Assembly: GCF_003471585.1 (NCBI RefSeq) | Contig: NZ_QRJO01000002.1 | Coordinates: 139,597-203,596, forward strand | DNA length: 64,000 nucleotides | Direction: 5' to 3' | Source: Collinsella sp. AM18-10 | GTDB lineage: Bacteria; Actinomycetota; Coriobacteriia; Coriobacteriales; Coriobacteriaceae | Shown here: positions 25,870-34,757 of the stretch, piece by piece | Position numbering within the stretch: the first letter of the stretch is position 1 | Layout: each line of letters starts with the position of its first letter | Notes under the pieces: generated by a model | Databases searched by the model: none | Seen by the model: only the letters and a program-made list of their open reading frames with translations | What the model was told of the DNA's origin: nothing | Made by a program: the position numbers and the translations under genes

Positions 25870-26646
25870 TTGACGCAGCAGTTTACGATTTCCGCATCCC
25901 GACCGGATGGGACGACCATCCCCGTCGTCGTTACCAAAAAGCGCGTCAAGAACTTCAACCTACGCGTCACATCGAGCGGCGAGGTCCACGCCAGCGCACC
26001 GATCGGCGCCAGCCGCGAGCGTATCGAAGCGTTTGTGAAGCGCAACAGCGCCTGGATTATCAGCCGACTTGCCCAGCGCGAGCAACGTCAGGCGACGGCA
26101 CGAGAGCCGCTCAGCCCCTCGTCCATCATTGCACTTTGGGGCAAGCCCATCACGGTACAGGATGCACTCGATCACAACTTTGCATCACCCGCACCGCGAC
26201 CCAAACAGGCCACCTTCGCAAGTTTTATGGGTACCGATGAATCGGACGAAGGCCCACAGGCCAAGCGGCACGCAATCCTCGACGGCCTAACGTCCGATGA
26301 GCTCCAAGCCCGTATCGACCAGCTCTATGCAACCGAGGTCACCACGGCACTGTACGATATGGTGCACGCGTACGAAATCGCAATGGGCGTCACCGTGGCC
26401 CGCGTCTCCGTGCGCAGCATGAAAACGCGCTGGGGATCATGCACGCCCAAGACCGGCGCCATTCGCATCGCGCGCGAGCTCGCCGCCTACCCTGTCGAAT
26501 GCCTCGACATGGTTGTCGCCCACGAGCTCGTCCATCTGCTCGAGCCGAGCCACAATCAGCGCTTTCACGCCCTGCTCGACACGTACTGTCCCAACAATAG
26601 AGCACTGTCTCAGCGGCTCAAGCAGCCACCCCTCAACAAGCTCTAG
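25870..26646 (+). CDS. YgjP-type zinc metallopeptidase
   Basis: 258 aa. N-terminal TTIPVVVTKKRVKNFNLRVTSSGEVHASAP and the C-terminal SMKTRWGSCTPKTGAIRIARELAAYPVECLDMVVAHELVHLLEPSHNQRFHALL are the YgjP/DUF45 signature. HELVH plus a later His gives the zinc site. The biological substrate is unknown. The TTG start at 25870 has AAGGA 6 nt upstream. A 40-residue insert (PAPRPKQATF to AILDGL) enlarges the middle. It lies 74 nt after the dipeptidase gene on the same strand. Confidence 0.88.
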   Translation: MTQQFTISASRPDGTTIPVVVTKKRVKNFNLRVTSSGEVHASAPIGASRERIEAFVKRNSAWIISRLAQREQRQATAREPLSPSSIIALWGKPITVQDALDHNFASPAPRPKQATFASFMGTDESDEGPQAKRHAILDGLTSDELQARIDQLYATEVTTALYDMVHAYEIAMGVTVARVSVRSMKTRWGSCTPKTGAIRIARELAAYPVECLDMVVAHELVHLLEPSHNQRFHALLDTYCPNNRALSQRLKQPPLNKL

Positions 26647-26652
26647 CGTCGA

Positions 26653-27138
26653 CTAGCGCACGCGCTCGATCTCGACGCCGCAGCTTGCCAGGGGCAGGCC
26701 AACAGGAGCCCACGGCTTATCGAGCTTTATGCGCACACCAAGCAGCGAGGGATAACGGCGCAGCAGCATCTGGGCTGTCCCCTCGGCTGCCGCCTCGATG
26801 AGCTTAAACGTATGCTCGCGCAGATAGCCATCGACATCGTGGCACACCGAGCCGTAGTCAATCGAGGCGTCCAGGTTATCGTGCTCCCCCGCCGCGCGCA
26901 GGTCGGCATAGAGCACCAGAGAAACGATGAACTTCTGACCCAGCGCGTTCTCCTCGGGATACACGCCATGGTTGGCAAAAACCTCAAGACCGTCAATGAC
27001 AATACGATCGGCATGGCGCAAATCGTCATAGCTCACGTGAGGCACCGCCGTTGCGGTGGATATTTCGCCCCTTCCACGGCGGGCGAGCTCGGCGCCTTCG
27101 GTCTTGGTTGCATTCTCGGGCAGTTTCTTGTTACTCAA
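26653..27138 (-). CDS. folB: Dihydroneopterin aldolase
   Basis: 161 aa. It converts dihydroneopterin to 6-hydroxymethyl-dihydropterin in folate synthesis. RIVIDGLEVFANHGVYPEENALGQKFIVSLVLYAD, SIDYGSVCHDVDGYLREHTFKLIEAAAEG and the C-terminal VRIKLDKPWAP match FolB. About 40 extra N-terminal residues precede the domain. The TTG start at 27138 has AAGGAG 9 nt upstream. It is the last gene of the folE-HD-folB operon and converges on the YgjP gene. Confidence 0.92.
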   Translation of the reverse strand: MSNKKLPENATKTEGAELARRGRGEISTATAVPHVSYDDLRHADRIVIDGLEVFANHGVYPEENALGQKFIVSLVLYADLRAAGEHDNLDASIDYGSVCHDVDGYLREHTFKLIEAAAEGTAQMLLRRYPSLLGVRIKLDKPWAPVGLPLASCGVEIERVR

Positions 27139-27181
27139 CGCGATCGTCTCCTTCGTTTAGAACCCCGACCGCGCAAACTAA

Positions 27182-27763
27182 CTACACGCGAATCGACAGG
27201 TTCTTTTTATCATCGCTCCAGTTGCAAGCATTGCGCGCGGGGCATGCAAAGCAGGCGCGCGACGCTTTGTCGGCTGCATAGAGCAGACGCTCAAGCGGTT
27301 GGCTGTTCACGCGCAGCTTTCGATGGCCCAGAATGGCCGTCTTAATGGCTGCGGCATCGGCCGGCTCAAACGCCACGTCATCGGGCATGCCGCCGAGAAT
27401 CGCATCAGCGACGCGTTCGCTTGCAACATCATGGGATATACCCGATTCATACTGTTCATCTTTGCCGATATCGTGAAGAAGTGCCGTGGCGTAGATGACC
27501 TCGCGGTCAAATTCGAGCTGTTCCTCGAGATTCTTGATCCACATAATGCGAGCGACATCGAGCAGATGGTCAATACCGTGGCGGCAGAAGATGCGCCCCG
27601 ATTCCAACTGTACGATGTTGCCCAGGTGCCGCCGGAACAGCCCGTTGGCACAAATGTAATCAATGCGAGGCATGGCACCAAAGGGGGCCAGGCCCGAAGC
27701 CATAAAGCCGCGACGCGACGTCCCCTCATCGGTCTTCGATGTAAAGTCGTTGACGACTCTCAT
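27182..27763 (-). CDS. HD-domain phosphohydrolase with C-terminal Cys cluster
   Basis: 193 aa. Metal-binding His and Asp of the HD fold: CRHGIDHLLDVARIMW, ATALLHDIGKDEQYE, GISHDVASERVADAIL. The C-terminus RACFACPARNACNWSDDKK contains a Cys pair plus a third Cys that could bind zinc or iron-sulfur. It lies in the folate operon, 2 nt after folE; a pterin-phosphate phosphatase role (removing phosphate from dihydroneopterin triphosphate) is inferred from position only. The start at 27763 lacks a clear Shine-Dalgarno and is probably coupled to folE. Confidence 0.8.
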   Translation of the reverse strand: MRVVNDFTSKTDEGTSRRGFMASGLAPFGAMPRIDYICANGLFRRHLGNIVQLESGRIFCRHGIDHLLDVARIMWIKNLEEQLEFDREVIYATALLHDIGKDEQYESGISHDVASERVADAILGGMPDDVAFEPADAAAIKTAILGHRKLRVNSQPLERLLYAADKASRACFACPARNACNWSDDKKNLSIRV

Positions 27764-27765
27764 GG

Positions 27766-28323
27766 TTAGCGGCCCAGCATCCTAAAGAAACGCTCCTCGA
27801 GCGCGGGATCGGTCTCAAAGACGCCGCGGCGAGCAAGCGTCACGGTCTTGGTGCCGGGCTTTTGCACGCCACGCATCGTCATGCACATATGCTCGGCCTC
27901 CATCAACACAATCGCTCCCTGGGGAGCGAGATAATCCATGAGGGCATCGGCAACCTGTGCGCACAGTTGCTCCTGCAGCTGAAGACGGCGGGCATAAACC
28001 TCAACCGTGCGGGCGAGCTTGGAAAGCCCAGCCACCCGACCGTTAGGGATATAACCAATGGCGGCCTTGCCATAAAACGGCAGCAGATGATGTTCGCACA
28101 GCGAGTAGAACGTGATGTCGCGCTCGATAACCAAATCGTTCGAAGCGACGGCAAAGGTTTTGGACAGGTGTTCCTCGGCACTCTGGTCCATACCGCCGGC
28201 GATCTCACCATACATACGGGCAACGCGCGCCGGGGTCTCCAGCAGGCCCTCACGAGTTGGGTCCTCGCCTATGCCCTCAAGCAACAGCTTAATGGCGGCC
28301 TCGACTTTTTCCTGATCGACCAT
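27766..28323 (-). CDS. folE: GTP cyclohydrolase I
   Basis: 185 aa. It makes dihydroneopterin triphosphate from GTP, the first step of folate synthesis. The zinc site and signature are intact: [57 protein letters not shown], with Cys and His ligands and [12 protein letters not shown]. The ATG at 28323 has GTGAGG 5 nt upstream. First gene of folE-HD-folB. Confidence 0.97.
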   Translation of the reverse strand: MVDQEKVEAAIKLLLEGIGEDPTREGLLETPARVARMYGEIAGGMDQSAEEHLSKTFAVASNDLVIERDITFYSLCEHHLLPFYGKAAIGYIPNGRVAGLSKLARTVEVYARRLQLQEQLCAQVADALMDYLAPQGAIVLMEAEHMCMTMRGVQKPGTKTVTLARRGVFETDPALEERFFRMLGR

Positions 28324-28389
28324 CTGGGCCTCACTTTTCCGATTTCACGTTCGCGCTATGGTACCACGCCCTTCGGCATCGACCACAAG

Positions 28390-28971
28390 CTACATAGTAT
28401 GGGTCGAATAGACCGGATCATCACGCCAAAGTTCAACCGCATCACAAAGCGCAACGCCCTCGCGCTCAGCACGGGCGCGCGTAGCGTTCATATCGATCAC
28501 GCGCTGGTTGCTCGAGCCCCTAAAGCGCAACGAGATATCGTACAGGTCCTGAACAAACGGGCCGTCCACCAACATGTCAAGGCAGGCAAGGATGCGATCC
28601 GTCACCTCGGTATGATGGCAACCGCCCGGCATAAGCTCCTCGAGCACATCGCCGGTAAAGCACCAAATAGTCTTCCCCGACTCCATCGGGTAAGCCGCAC
28701 GCACGCGCTCAATGAAATCAACGAGCCCCGCCTGATTCTCGGGCTCCATAGGCTCGCCGCCCAGAATCGTCAGGCCATCGATAAAGGGATGATCGAGGCT
28801 CTCGATAATCTTGTCCTCGACGGCACGATCAAAGGGCTCGCCCGCAGCAAAGTCCCACGCAACAGAGTTAAAGCAATTCTTGCACCCACGACGGCACCCG
28901 CTCACAAACAGAGAAGTGCGGACGCCTTCCCCATCAGCAATGTCGAAATACTTAATGTTCGCGTAGTTCAT
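28390..28971 (-). CDS. nrdG: Anaerobic ribonucleotide reductase activating enzyme
   Basis: 193 aa. A radical-SAM protein: VSGCRRGCKNCFN gives the CX3CX2C cluster and GGEPMEP the SAM-binding motif. It generates the glycyl radical on NrdD. The ATG at 28971 has GGGAG upstream, and the Shine-Dalgarno itself sits in a CTCCCGGGAG palindrome next to a long hairpin. NrdD is encoded upstream on the same strand but 426 nt away, an unusually long gap filled with palindromes. Confidence 0.95.
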   Translation of the reverse strand: MNYANIKYFDIADGEGVRTSLFVSGCRRGCKNCFNSVAWDFAAGEPFDRAVEDKIIESLDHPFIDGLTILGGEPMEPENQAGLVDFIERVRAAYPMESGKTIWCFTGDVLEELMPGGCHHTEVTDRILACLDMLVDGPFVQDLYDISLRFRGSSNQRVIDMNATRARAEREGVALCDAVELWRDDPVYSTHTM

Positions 28972-28986
28972 AGGTAACTCTCCCGG

Positions 28987-29070
28987 GAGGCCGGGACATA
29001 TCATCCCGTCCTCAAACATTCTCGGCCTGCGGCCTGCGAAACTGCGGGCGGGACGATATGTCCCGGCCTC
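28987..29070. repeat. Long hairpin upstream of nrdG
   Basis: Perfect 16-nt arms at 28987-29002 and 29055-29070, extended inward by another 8 or so pairs after one mismatch. It ends 16 nt before the nrdG start, adjacent to the Shine-Dalgarno. Confidence 0.8.
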
Positions 29071-29248
29071 ATGCAAAAGGCAACTCAATGAACGAAGCGA
29101 ACATCGAGTATAGGGTTCGAGGTCCAATAAAAACTGGGTTGCGGCTCAACCGCCATCGCAAGTAAATCGCAGCTGCAGCTCGAATTATTTCCGCTAAGAA
29201 CTTCGAGGAGTGAGCAGACCGCATGCTGCATCTCAGCTACATCAACTT

Positions 29249-29386
29249 GGCCGCCCCGTAGCGAGGCCCCGGACCTTTGCTCGATATGAGTTCCGCACGA
29301 ACAGGAGGCGCCAGTGGCGCCTCCATCGTGAGCCAGGACTGTCCGAAATAGCGAGTAAAGGTCCGGGGCCTCGCTACGGGGCGGCC
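29249..29386. repeat. Nested palindrome at the nrdD 3' end
   Basis: Outer arms of 35 nt (29249-29283 and 29352-29386) are complementary with one mismatch. Inside lies a perfect 9-bp hairpin, GGAGGCGCC-AGT-GGCGCCTCC (29304-29324). It begins 11 nt past the nrdD stop on the minus strand. No transposase is associated. Confidence 0.9.
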
Positions 29387-29397
29387 TGGGATGGTTA

Positions 29398-31620
29398 TTA
29401 GAGATGCAGCACGCGGTCGCGGATCTCCTCGGTTCGGCCCTGGTTCCAGAACTGGGTACCGATGTAGCCGCACGTACGACGAGCGACGTTCATCTTCTCC
29501 TGGTCTCGGTTGCCGCAGTTGGGGCACTCCCACACCAGCTTGCCATCGTCCTCAACAATCTTGATCTCGCCATCGTAGCCGCACACCTGGCAGTAGTCGC
29601 TCTTGGTGTTGAGCTCGGCGTACATGATGTTGTCGTAGATGTACTGCATCACGCGAATGACAGCCTTGAGGTTGTCCTGCATGTTGGGAACCTCAACGTA
29701 GGAGATAGCACCGCCCGGCGAAAGCTGCTGGAACATGCCCTCAAACTTAAGCTTGTCGAAAGCATCAATCTCCTCGGACACGTGGACGTGATAGCTGTTG
29801 GTAATGTAGCCCTTGTCCGTCACGCCCGGAATAATGCCAAAACGACGCTGCAGGCACTTGGCGAACTTGTAAGTCGTCGACTCCAACGGCGTACCGTACA
29901 GCGAGAAATCGATATCGCTTTCGGCCTTCCACTCGGCGCACTTGTCGTTCATGCGCTGCATGACGGCCATGGCAAACGGCGTGCCTTCCTTCTCGGTGTG
30001 GCTGTGGCCCGTCATGTACTTGACGCACTCATACAGGCCAGCATAGCCCAGGCTGATGGTAGAGTATCCGCCCACGAGCAGTTTGTCGATCGTCTCGCCC
30101 TTCTTCAGACGAGCGAGGGCGCCGTACTGCCACAAAATCGGTGCGGCATCCGAAAGCGTACCCATCAGGCGCTCATGACGGCACAGCAGGGCACGGTGGC
30201 ACAGCTCAAGGCGCTCGTCGAAGATCTTCCAGAACTTGTCCATGTCCTGATGCGAGCTCAGCGCGACATCGGGCAGGTTGATGGTCACAACACCCTGGTT
30301 AAAGCGGCCATAGTACTTAGGTTTGGTCGGGTCATAGTTCAGCGCGTTGGCTACGTTGTTAAATCCGTTACCGGAGCGGTCGGGCGTCAAGAAGCTGCGG
30401 CAACCCATGCAGGTGTAGCAATCGCCGTTGCCGGCGGTCTCGCCCTTAGACAGCTTGAGCTCGCGCATCTTCTTCTCGGAGATGTAGTCGGGCACCATGC
30501 GCTTGGCGGTGCACTTGGCAGCCAGCTGGGTCAGGTAGAAGTACGGGGAATTCTCGTGAACGTTATCGTCCTCGAGTACATAGATGAGCTTGGGGAATGC
30601 CGGGGTAATCCACACGCCGGCTTCGTTCTTAACGCCCTCATAGCGCTGGCGGAGCGTCTCCTCCACAATCATGGCAAGGTCGTGCTTCTCCTGCGCTGAG
30701 CGAGCCTCGTTGAGATACATGAAGACCGTCACGAACGGCGCCTGGCCGTTGGTGGTCATAAGGGTCACGACCTGATACTGAATCGTCTGGACGCCGCGAC
30801 GGATCTCGTCACGCAGGCGGTCCTCAACAACCTCGCGGACCTTTTCGGGAGATGCGGAAACGCCGAGCTCCTCGAGCTCGCGGGCGACCTCGCCGCGAAT
30901 CTTTTGACGGCTCACCTCGACGAACGGGGCAAGATGGGTCAGCGAAATCGACTGGCCACCGTACTGGGAGGAAGCAACCTGGGCGATAATCTGCGTCGCG
31001 ATGTTGCAGGCAGTCGAGAAACTGTGCGGCTTCTCAATCAGCGTGCCCGAGATAACAGTGCCGTTCTGGAGCATATCCTCCAGGTTCACTAGGTCGCAGT
31101 TATGCATGTGCTGGGCAAAGTAGTCGGAATCGTGGAAGTGGATCAGGCCCTCATTGTGGGCATCCACGATCTCCTGGGGCAGCAGCACACGCTGAGTCAG
31201 GTCCTTGGAAATCTCGCCGGCCATGTAGTCACGCTGAACGGAATTGACGGTCGGGTTCTTGTTGGAGTTCTCCTGCTTGACCTCTTCGTTGTTGCACTCG
31301 ATGAGCGACAGAATCTTGTCGTCGGTCGTGTTCTTCTGGCGCTTCAGGCTCTGAACATAGCGATAGATGATGTAATGGCGAGCGACCTCGTAGCAGTCGA
31401 GACGCATGATCTCGTCCTCGACCAGATCCTGAATCTCCTCGACCGACACGGTGTGGCCCGCGTTCTCGCATGCCTCGGCGACGTTTTGCGCCGCATAAAC
31501 CACCTGGCGGTCGGTAAGACGAGAGCCCTCCTCGACCTCCAAGTTGGCGGCGCGAATCGCATTGACGATCTTATCGATGTCAAAGACAACCTCGGTGCCG
31601 CTGCGCTTGATGATCTTCAT
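29398..31620 (-). CDS. nrdD: Anaerobic (class III) ribonucleoside-triphosphate reductase
   Basis: 740 aa. It reduces ribonucleoside triphosphates using a glycyl radical. An N-terminal ATP cone (MKIIKRSGTEVVFDIDKIVNAIRAAN, about 1-95) is followed by the barrel with CMGCRSFLTPD, the zinc site CQVCGYDG...CPNCGNRD, and the radical Gly in RRTCGYIGTQFWNQGRTEE. The ATG at 31620 has AGAGG upstream; an in-frame ATG at 31650 is weaker. An NrdR box stands about 258 nt upstream. Confidence 0.97.
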   Translation of the reverse strand: MKIIKRSGTEVVFDIDKIVNAIRAANLEVEEGSRLTDRQVVYAAQNVAEACENAGHTVSVEEIQDLVEDEIMRLDCYEVARHYIIYRYVQSLKRQKNTTDDKILSLIECNNEEVKQENSNKNPTVNSVQRDYMAGEISKDLTQRVLLPQEIVDAHNEGLIHFHDSDYFAQHMHNCDLVNLEDMLQNGTVISGTLIEKPHSFSTACNIATQIIAQVASSQYGGQSISLTHLAPFVEVSRQKIRGEVARELEELGVSASPEKVREVVEDRLRDEIRRGVQTIQYQVVTLMTTNGQAPFVTVFMYLNEARSAQEKHDLAMIVEETLRQRYEGVKNEAGVWITPAFPKLIYVLEDDNVHENSPYFYLTQLAAKCTAKRMVPDYISEKKMRELKLSKGETAGNGDCYTCMGCRSFLTPDRSGNGFNNVANALNYDPTKPKYYGRFNQGVVTINLPDVALSSHQDMDKFWKIFDERLELCHRALLCRHERLMGTLSDAAPILWQYGALARLKKGETIDKLLVGGYSTISLGYAGLYECVKYMTGHSHTEKEGTPFAMAVMQRMNDKCAEWKAESDIDFSLYGTPLESTTYKFAKCLQRRFGIIPGVTDKGYITNSYHVHVSEEIDAFDKLKFEGMFQQLSPGGAISYVEVPNMQDNLKAVIRVMQYIYDNIMYAELNTKSDYCQVCGYDGEIKIVEDDGKLVWECPNCGNRDQEKMNVARRTCGYIGTQFWNQGRTEEIRDRVLHL

Positions 31621-31877
31621 CCTCTTGCCTCTTTCGCGTCGTAGTCTCATTGCGTTTCAGAGCCAAACGATGCCCGGCAGGGCTTACCCCCGTCTTGCGG
31701 CGCCGTCGCGCAATCTGTGTTCTCGATAAACCATAAGCCTCAATGCGGACACTCCCAGGAGCCGATCAAGCGGCTCAAGGACACGTTCAAAAGAGGCAGT
31801 TAAGGTCTTCGTTCTCTGTCCGCCATCTATCATACGACAAAGAGGCATCTATATCCTGTATTCTTTTTTTAGGTCAA

Positions 31878-31893
31878 ACACAACATATAGTGT
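31878..31893. promoter_or_regulatory. NrdR box
   Basis: ACACAACATATAGTGT matches the NrdR consensus ACACWATATMTWGTGT at 15 of 16 positions. It lies upstream of nrdD; NrdR is the ATP/dATP-sensing repressor of ribonucleotide reductase genes. A second, weak half-match (GGCATCTATATCCTGT) ends 18 nt before it. Confidence 0.75.
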
Positions 31894-32245
31894 TTCAGCA
31901 GGTCAAAGCAATTGGTCATTTTGCAGACGCATTAATTATGAGGGGTTCTTGGCAAGTCGGTAAAACGTTACCAGCACGGCTACCTGCATGGCAGTTATAA
32001 AACCCCCTTAGTTAGGCCGCTGACAAATCCTACCAAAACCAAGCCACTCACGCCAAAAGAATCCAAAAGATTATGCTTGACCAACATGTTGCGGTCGTGC
32101 CTTGCCGAGCCTCATGCAACCGCGGCACGAATCCTTGAAAGATATGTGTATGCAAACGGAGAAGACGAGAGTTTCCTCGGATGACTGCTGAGAAGCATCC
32201 CGGAAGATCAAAAACTCGAAATTTGGTGACGTATTTGGCGACCAA

Positions 32246-32280
32246 AACAAAACAGCTCAGGGGCTAAGCCTCTGAGCTGC
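32246..32280 (-). terminator. Terminator after tRNA-Val
   Basis: A 12-bp stem with one G-U pair around a TAA loop (32253-32264 with 32268-32279), followed on the minus strand by TTTTGTTTT. Confidence 0.8.
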
Positions 32281-32290
32281 GAACATTTGG

Positions 32291-32362
32291 TGGGCGTTAG
32301 AAGATTTGAACTTCTGACCTCTTCCGTGTCAGGGAAGCGCTCTCCCCCTGAGCTAAACGCCC
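32291..32362 (-). tRNA. tRNA-Val (GAC)
   Basis: Cloverleaf with acceptor GGGCGTT, D-arm, anticodon stem CTTCC / GGAAG around CTGACAC (anticodon GAC) and T-arm GTTCAAATC. A CCA is encoded after it (32288-32290). It follows tRNA-Gly on the minus strand. Confidence 0.95.
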
Positions 32363-32368
32363 AAATGG

Positions 32369-32441
32369 AGCAGACAACGGGGCTCGAACCCGCGACCCCA
32401 ACCTTGGCAAGGTTGTGCTCTACCAACTGAGCCATGTCCGC
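32369..32441 (-). tRNA. tRNA-Gly (GCC), copy 1
   Basis: Acceptor GCGGACA pairs with TGTCTGC (one G-U), anticodon loop TTGCCAA gives GCC, T-loop GTTCGAGCC. Encoded CCA at 32366-32368. Two more copies lie at 34842 and 35068; this one differs at a single acceptor base. Confidence 0.96.
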
Positions 32442-32582
32442 TTACGAGGATTAATCTTACGTGATGCCCGCATCCTATGCAAGAACTTTTTTTGAAAAGT
32501 TTCGCGACGCCCTCGCGAGCCTCATGAAGGCATCAGACACCACGGAAGGCGCAGGCAAACGCAAACTCGCCGCAAGAGGCCC

Positions 32583-34316
32583 CTACAACTCAGCGAGCAT
32601 GATCCAGGCAGAGCTGTCCTGCACGAGCCTGCCGTCTGCGAGCGGTGATGAGGTGAGCAGGACCCTGCCCGCCGGCAGCTCCACGGGCGCTGCACCGAAG
32701 TTCGTCACACACGCCCAGCCGTTGTCGCGGCGATAGGCGATGACGCCGCCCTCAGCGCCCTCGGCACCATCCGCAAGGCCGGTGCGCCCGTCAAGATCGA
32801 GCCACGCGAGATCGTTGGCGCACCCGCGCAGCTTGCGCCGCAGCCAGAGGGCGTCACGATAGAGCGCAAGCATCGATGTCGGGTCCGCTTCTTCCCTATC
32901 GGCAGCGTAATCGGAAAACCATGCAGGCTGCGGCAGATGGGGCGCCGCATCGGCGTCCGCCGGTGAAAACCCAAACGATCCGCCCTGCGCGGGATCGTCC
33001 GCCGCCACCCACGGCAGGGGGACACGGCAGCCGTCGCGCCCCTTCTCGCGCTTCGGTCCGTGCGTATTGGTCGCAGTAGGATCTTCGAGTACAGCCCACG
33101 GAATGTCAGCCACCTCAAAAAGGCCGAGCTCCTCACCCTGATACACGTATGCCGAGCCCGGAAGCGCCAGCTCGAGCAAAAGGGCCGCCCGCGCGCGGCG
33201 CTCGCCGAGTTCACGTTCCTCGTCATAAGACGACCCGTCGCGTAAGAGCCAGTCGAGCGCAATCTGGTGGTAGCGCGTCGCCTTGATCTGCGGCAGGGCA
33301 TAGCGTGTCGCCACGCGCGGCACGTCGTGGTTGGAGAGCACCCAGGTCGAGGCGGAATCGGATTCTATAGCTGCCTTCAAGCCCTCCTCGATTGCAGCGT
33401 GCATGTCATCATAGGTCCAAGTGGCCTTGGCAAACTCAAAGTTGAATGTCTGGCCAAGCTCGCTGGGACGCGCGTAGAGATACTGGCGATCGGGCAGCAC
33501 CCACGCCTCGGCAACGGCGCTGCGTGGCGGATCATAGCGGTCGAACACGCGGCGCCACTCGCGATAGATCTCGTGGACCTCGTTGCGGTCCCACAGCGGA
33601 TGGGTGCCGTCCTCAACCATGTCATCGCCCTCGGCGAGATGCCACCGGTCGAGGTCATCGCGGTCGAGATCCTTGGCGAGACCGTGCGCCACATCAATGC
33701 GAAAGCCATCGACGCCTCGATCGCTCCAAAACGCCAGGACGTCGCAAAAGAACGCATGAACCTCGGGGCACGACCAGTCAAAGTCCGGCTGCTCGGGCGT
33801 AAACATGTGCAGATACCACTGACCGTCCGCGACACGCGTCCAGGCGGGGCCGCCAAAGTTGGCATTCCAATTGGTGGGAGGCAGCTCGCCATGCTCGCCG
33901 CGACCATCGCGGAAGATATAACGGGTGCGCTCGGGCGATCCGGGGCCGGCGGCAAGAGCGGCTTTGAACCAAGGATGCTGGTTAGATGAATGGTTGGGCA
34001 CGATGTCGACGATGACCTTGATGTCGCGCGCATGAGCCGCAGCGATCATGTCATCGAAGTCATCAAGCGAGCCGAGACGTGGGTCGACATCGCAGTAGTC
34101 CGCCACATCATAGCCGCCATCGACAAGAGGCGATGGGTAAAACGGGCTCAGCCAGATAGCCTCGATGCCCAGCTGCTCAAGATAGTCCATCTGCTGGGTA
34201 ATGCCCGCGATATCGCCCAGACCCGAACCAGTCGAATCCTTAAACGAGCGCGGGTAGATCTGATAGATCGCGGCGTCGGACATCCATGAGCGCGAAGAAG
34301 ACTTTTCTGTAGCCAT
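32583..34316 (-). CDS. GH13 alpha-glucosidase / oligo-1,6-glucosidase
   Basis: 577 aa. The four GH13 regions are present: VDIVPNHSS, GFRIDVAHGL (nucleophile Asp), VAEAWV (acid/base Glu) and LSNHDVPR. AIYQIYPRSFKDSTGSGLGDIAGITQQMDYLEQLGIEAIWLSPFYPSP is typical of the GH13 oligo-1,6-glucosidase/alpha-glucosidase branch. There is no signal peptide, so it acts on imported oligosaccharides. The ATG at 34316 has GGGAG about 10 nt upstream. It sits between tRNA clusters without sugar transporters nearby. Confidence 0.92.
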   Translation of the reverse strand: MATEKSSSRSWMSDAAIYQIYPRSFKDSTGSGLGDIAGITQQMDYLEQLGIEAIWLSPFYPSPLVDGGYDVADYCDVDPRLGSLDDFDDMIAAAHARDIKVIVDIVPNHSSNQHPWFKAALAAGPGSPERTRYIFRDGRGEHGELPPTNWNANFGGPAWTRVADGQWYLHMFTPEQPDFDWSCPEVHAFFCDVLAFWSDRGVDGFRIDVAHGLAKDLDRDDLDRWHLAEGDDMVEDGTHPLWDRNEVHEIYREWRRVFDRYDPPRSAVAEAWVLPDRQYLYARPSELGQTFNFEFAKATWTYDDMHAAIEEGLKAAIESDSASTWVLSNHDVPRVATRYALPQIKATRYHQIALDWLLRDGSSYDEERELGERRARAALLLELALPGSAYVYQGEELGLFEVADIPWAVLEDPTATNTHGPKREKGRDGCRVPLPWVAADDPAQGGSFGFSPADADAAPHLPQPAWFSDYAADREEADPTSMLALYRDALWLRRKLRGCANDLAWLDLDGRTGLADGAEGAEGGVIAYRRDNGWACVTNFGAAPVELPAGRVLLTSSPLADGRLVQDSSAWIMLAEL

Positions 34317-34412
34317 GGGGCGTATCTCCCTTGCAACGAGGTTATGCGAGATGCCCACGATGATACGCCCAAAGCGGACATTCGCGGCAAACAACGCCAC
34401 AGCCACGCCCCA

Positions 34413-34438
34413 AACGCTCGCTCCCTCTCGGGTTCGAG
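34413..34438. repeat. 26-bp direct repeat, copy 1
   Basis: Identical to 34758-34783. It contains GGGTTCGAG, the consensus core of a tRNA T-loop, and flanks the tRNA-Gly relic. Confidence 0.8.
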
Positions 34439-34615
34439 TCTCCTGGGACGAATCGATCGATCAGTGAAAAGAACGGAAGGCCCACTCCTCCGGCCACGAC
34501 AGCGAGCGGGCTCCGGGTGCCCCAAGTTGCCGCGAAAGAGGAGGGAAGCGTACTTTATGTACGCGACCGACGATTGAGGGGCAAGATGGGGTGCCCGGGG
34601 CTCGCGCAGCGTCAA

Positions 34616-34643
34616 CAAAAAACGCGGTTCGTTAGAACCGCGT
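34616..34643 (-). terminator. Terminator adjoining the tRNA-Gly relic
   Basis: Perfect stem ACGCGGTTC-gtta-GAACCGCGT (34622-34643) with a run of six T on the minus strand. It lies 8 nt beyond the relic. Confidence 0.85.
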
Positions 34644-34650
34644 AAGATAG

Positions 34651-34669
34651 TTGGAGCGGACAACGGGGC
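34651..34669 (-). pseudogene. 3' fragment of tRNA-Gly (GCC)
   Basis: 19 nt identical to the acceptor/T-arm 3' end of the intact tRNA-Gly genes, including CCA, followed by a terminator. The upstream two thirds of the tRNA is replaced by unrelated sequence. This is what an integrase attachment-site duplication or a deletion between tRNA copies would leave. Confidence 0.7.
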
Positions 34670-34757
34670 GTCTGCGTATCCGCTTCGCGGATCCGCACCG
34701 GCTTCGGTCGCCTGTCGGCGTCCTCGCCAGCTCGCTACAAACGCTCCGCGTTTGCTT

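Larger units (their letters stand above)
31621..32287 (-). other. Intergenic region with nrdD leader, no gene
   Basis: About 670 bp without a supported gene. The nrdD-proximal 250 nt would be a long transcribed leader after the NrdR box (31878-31893). It contains a GAGCCGCTTGATCGGCTC hairpin but no riboswitch core I recognise. A further partial palindrome, GGTAAAACGTTACC, is at 31959-31972. The tRNA-Val terminator occupies 32246-32280. Confidence 0.7.

Noticed and set aside
29249..29386. Insertion sequence or MITE with terminal inverted repeats
   Set aside because: No target-site duplication or transposase is seen; recorded as a nested palindrome instead.
31621..31877. Cobalamin or other riboswitch in the nrdD leader
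   Set aside because: No B12 box or other known core found by eye; only small hairpins are visible.
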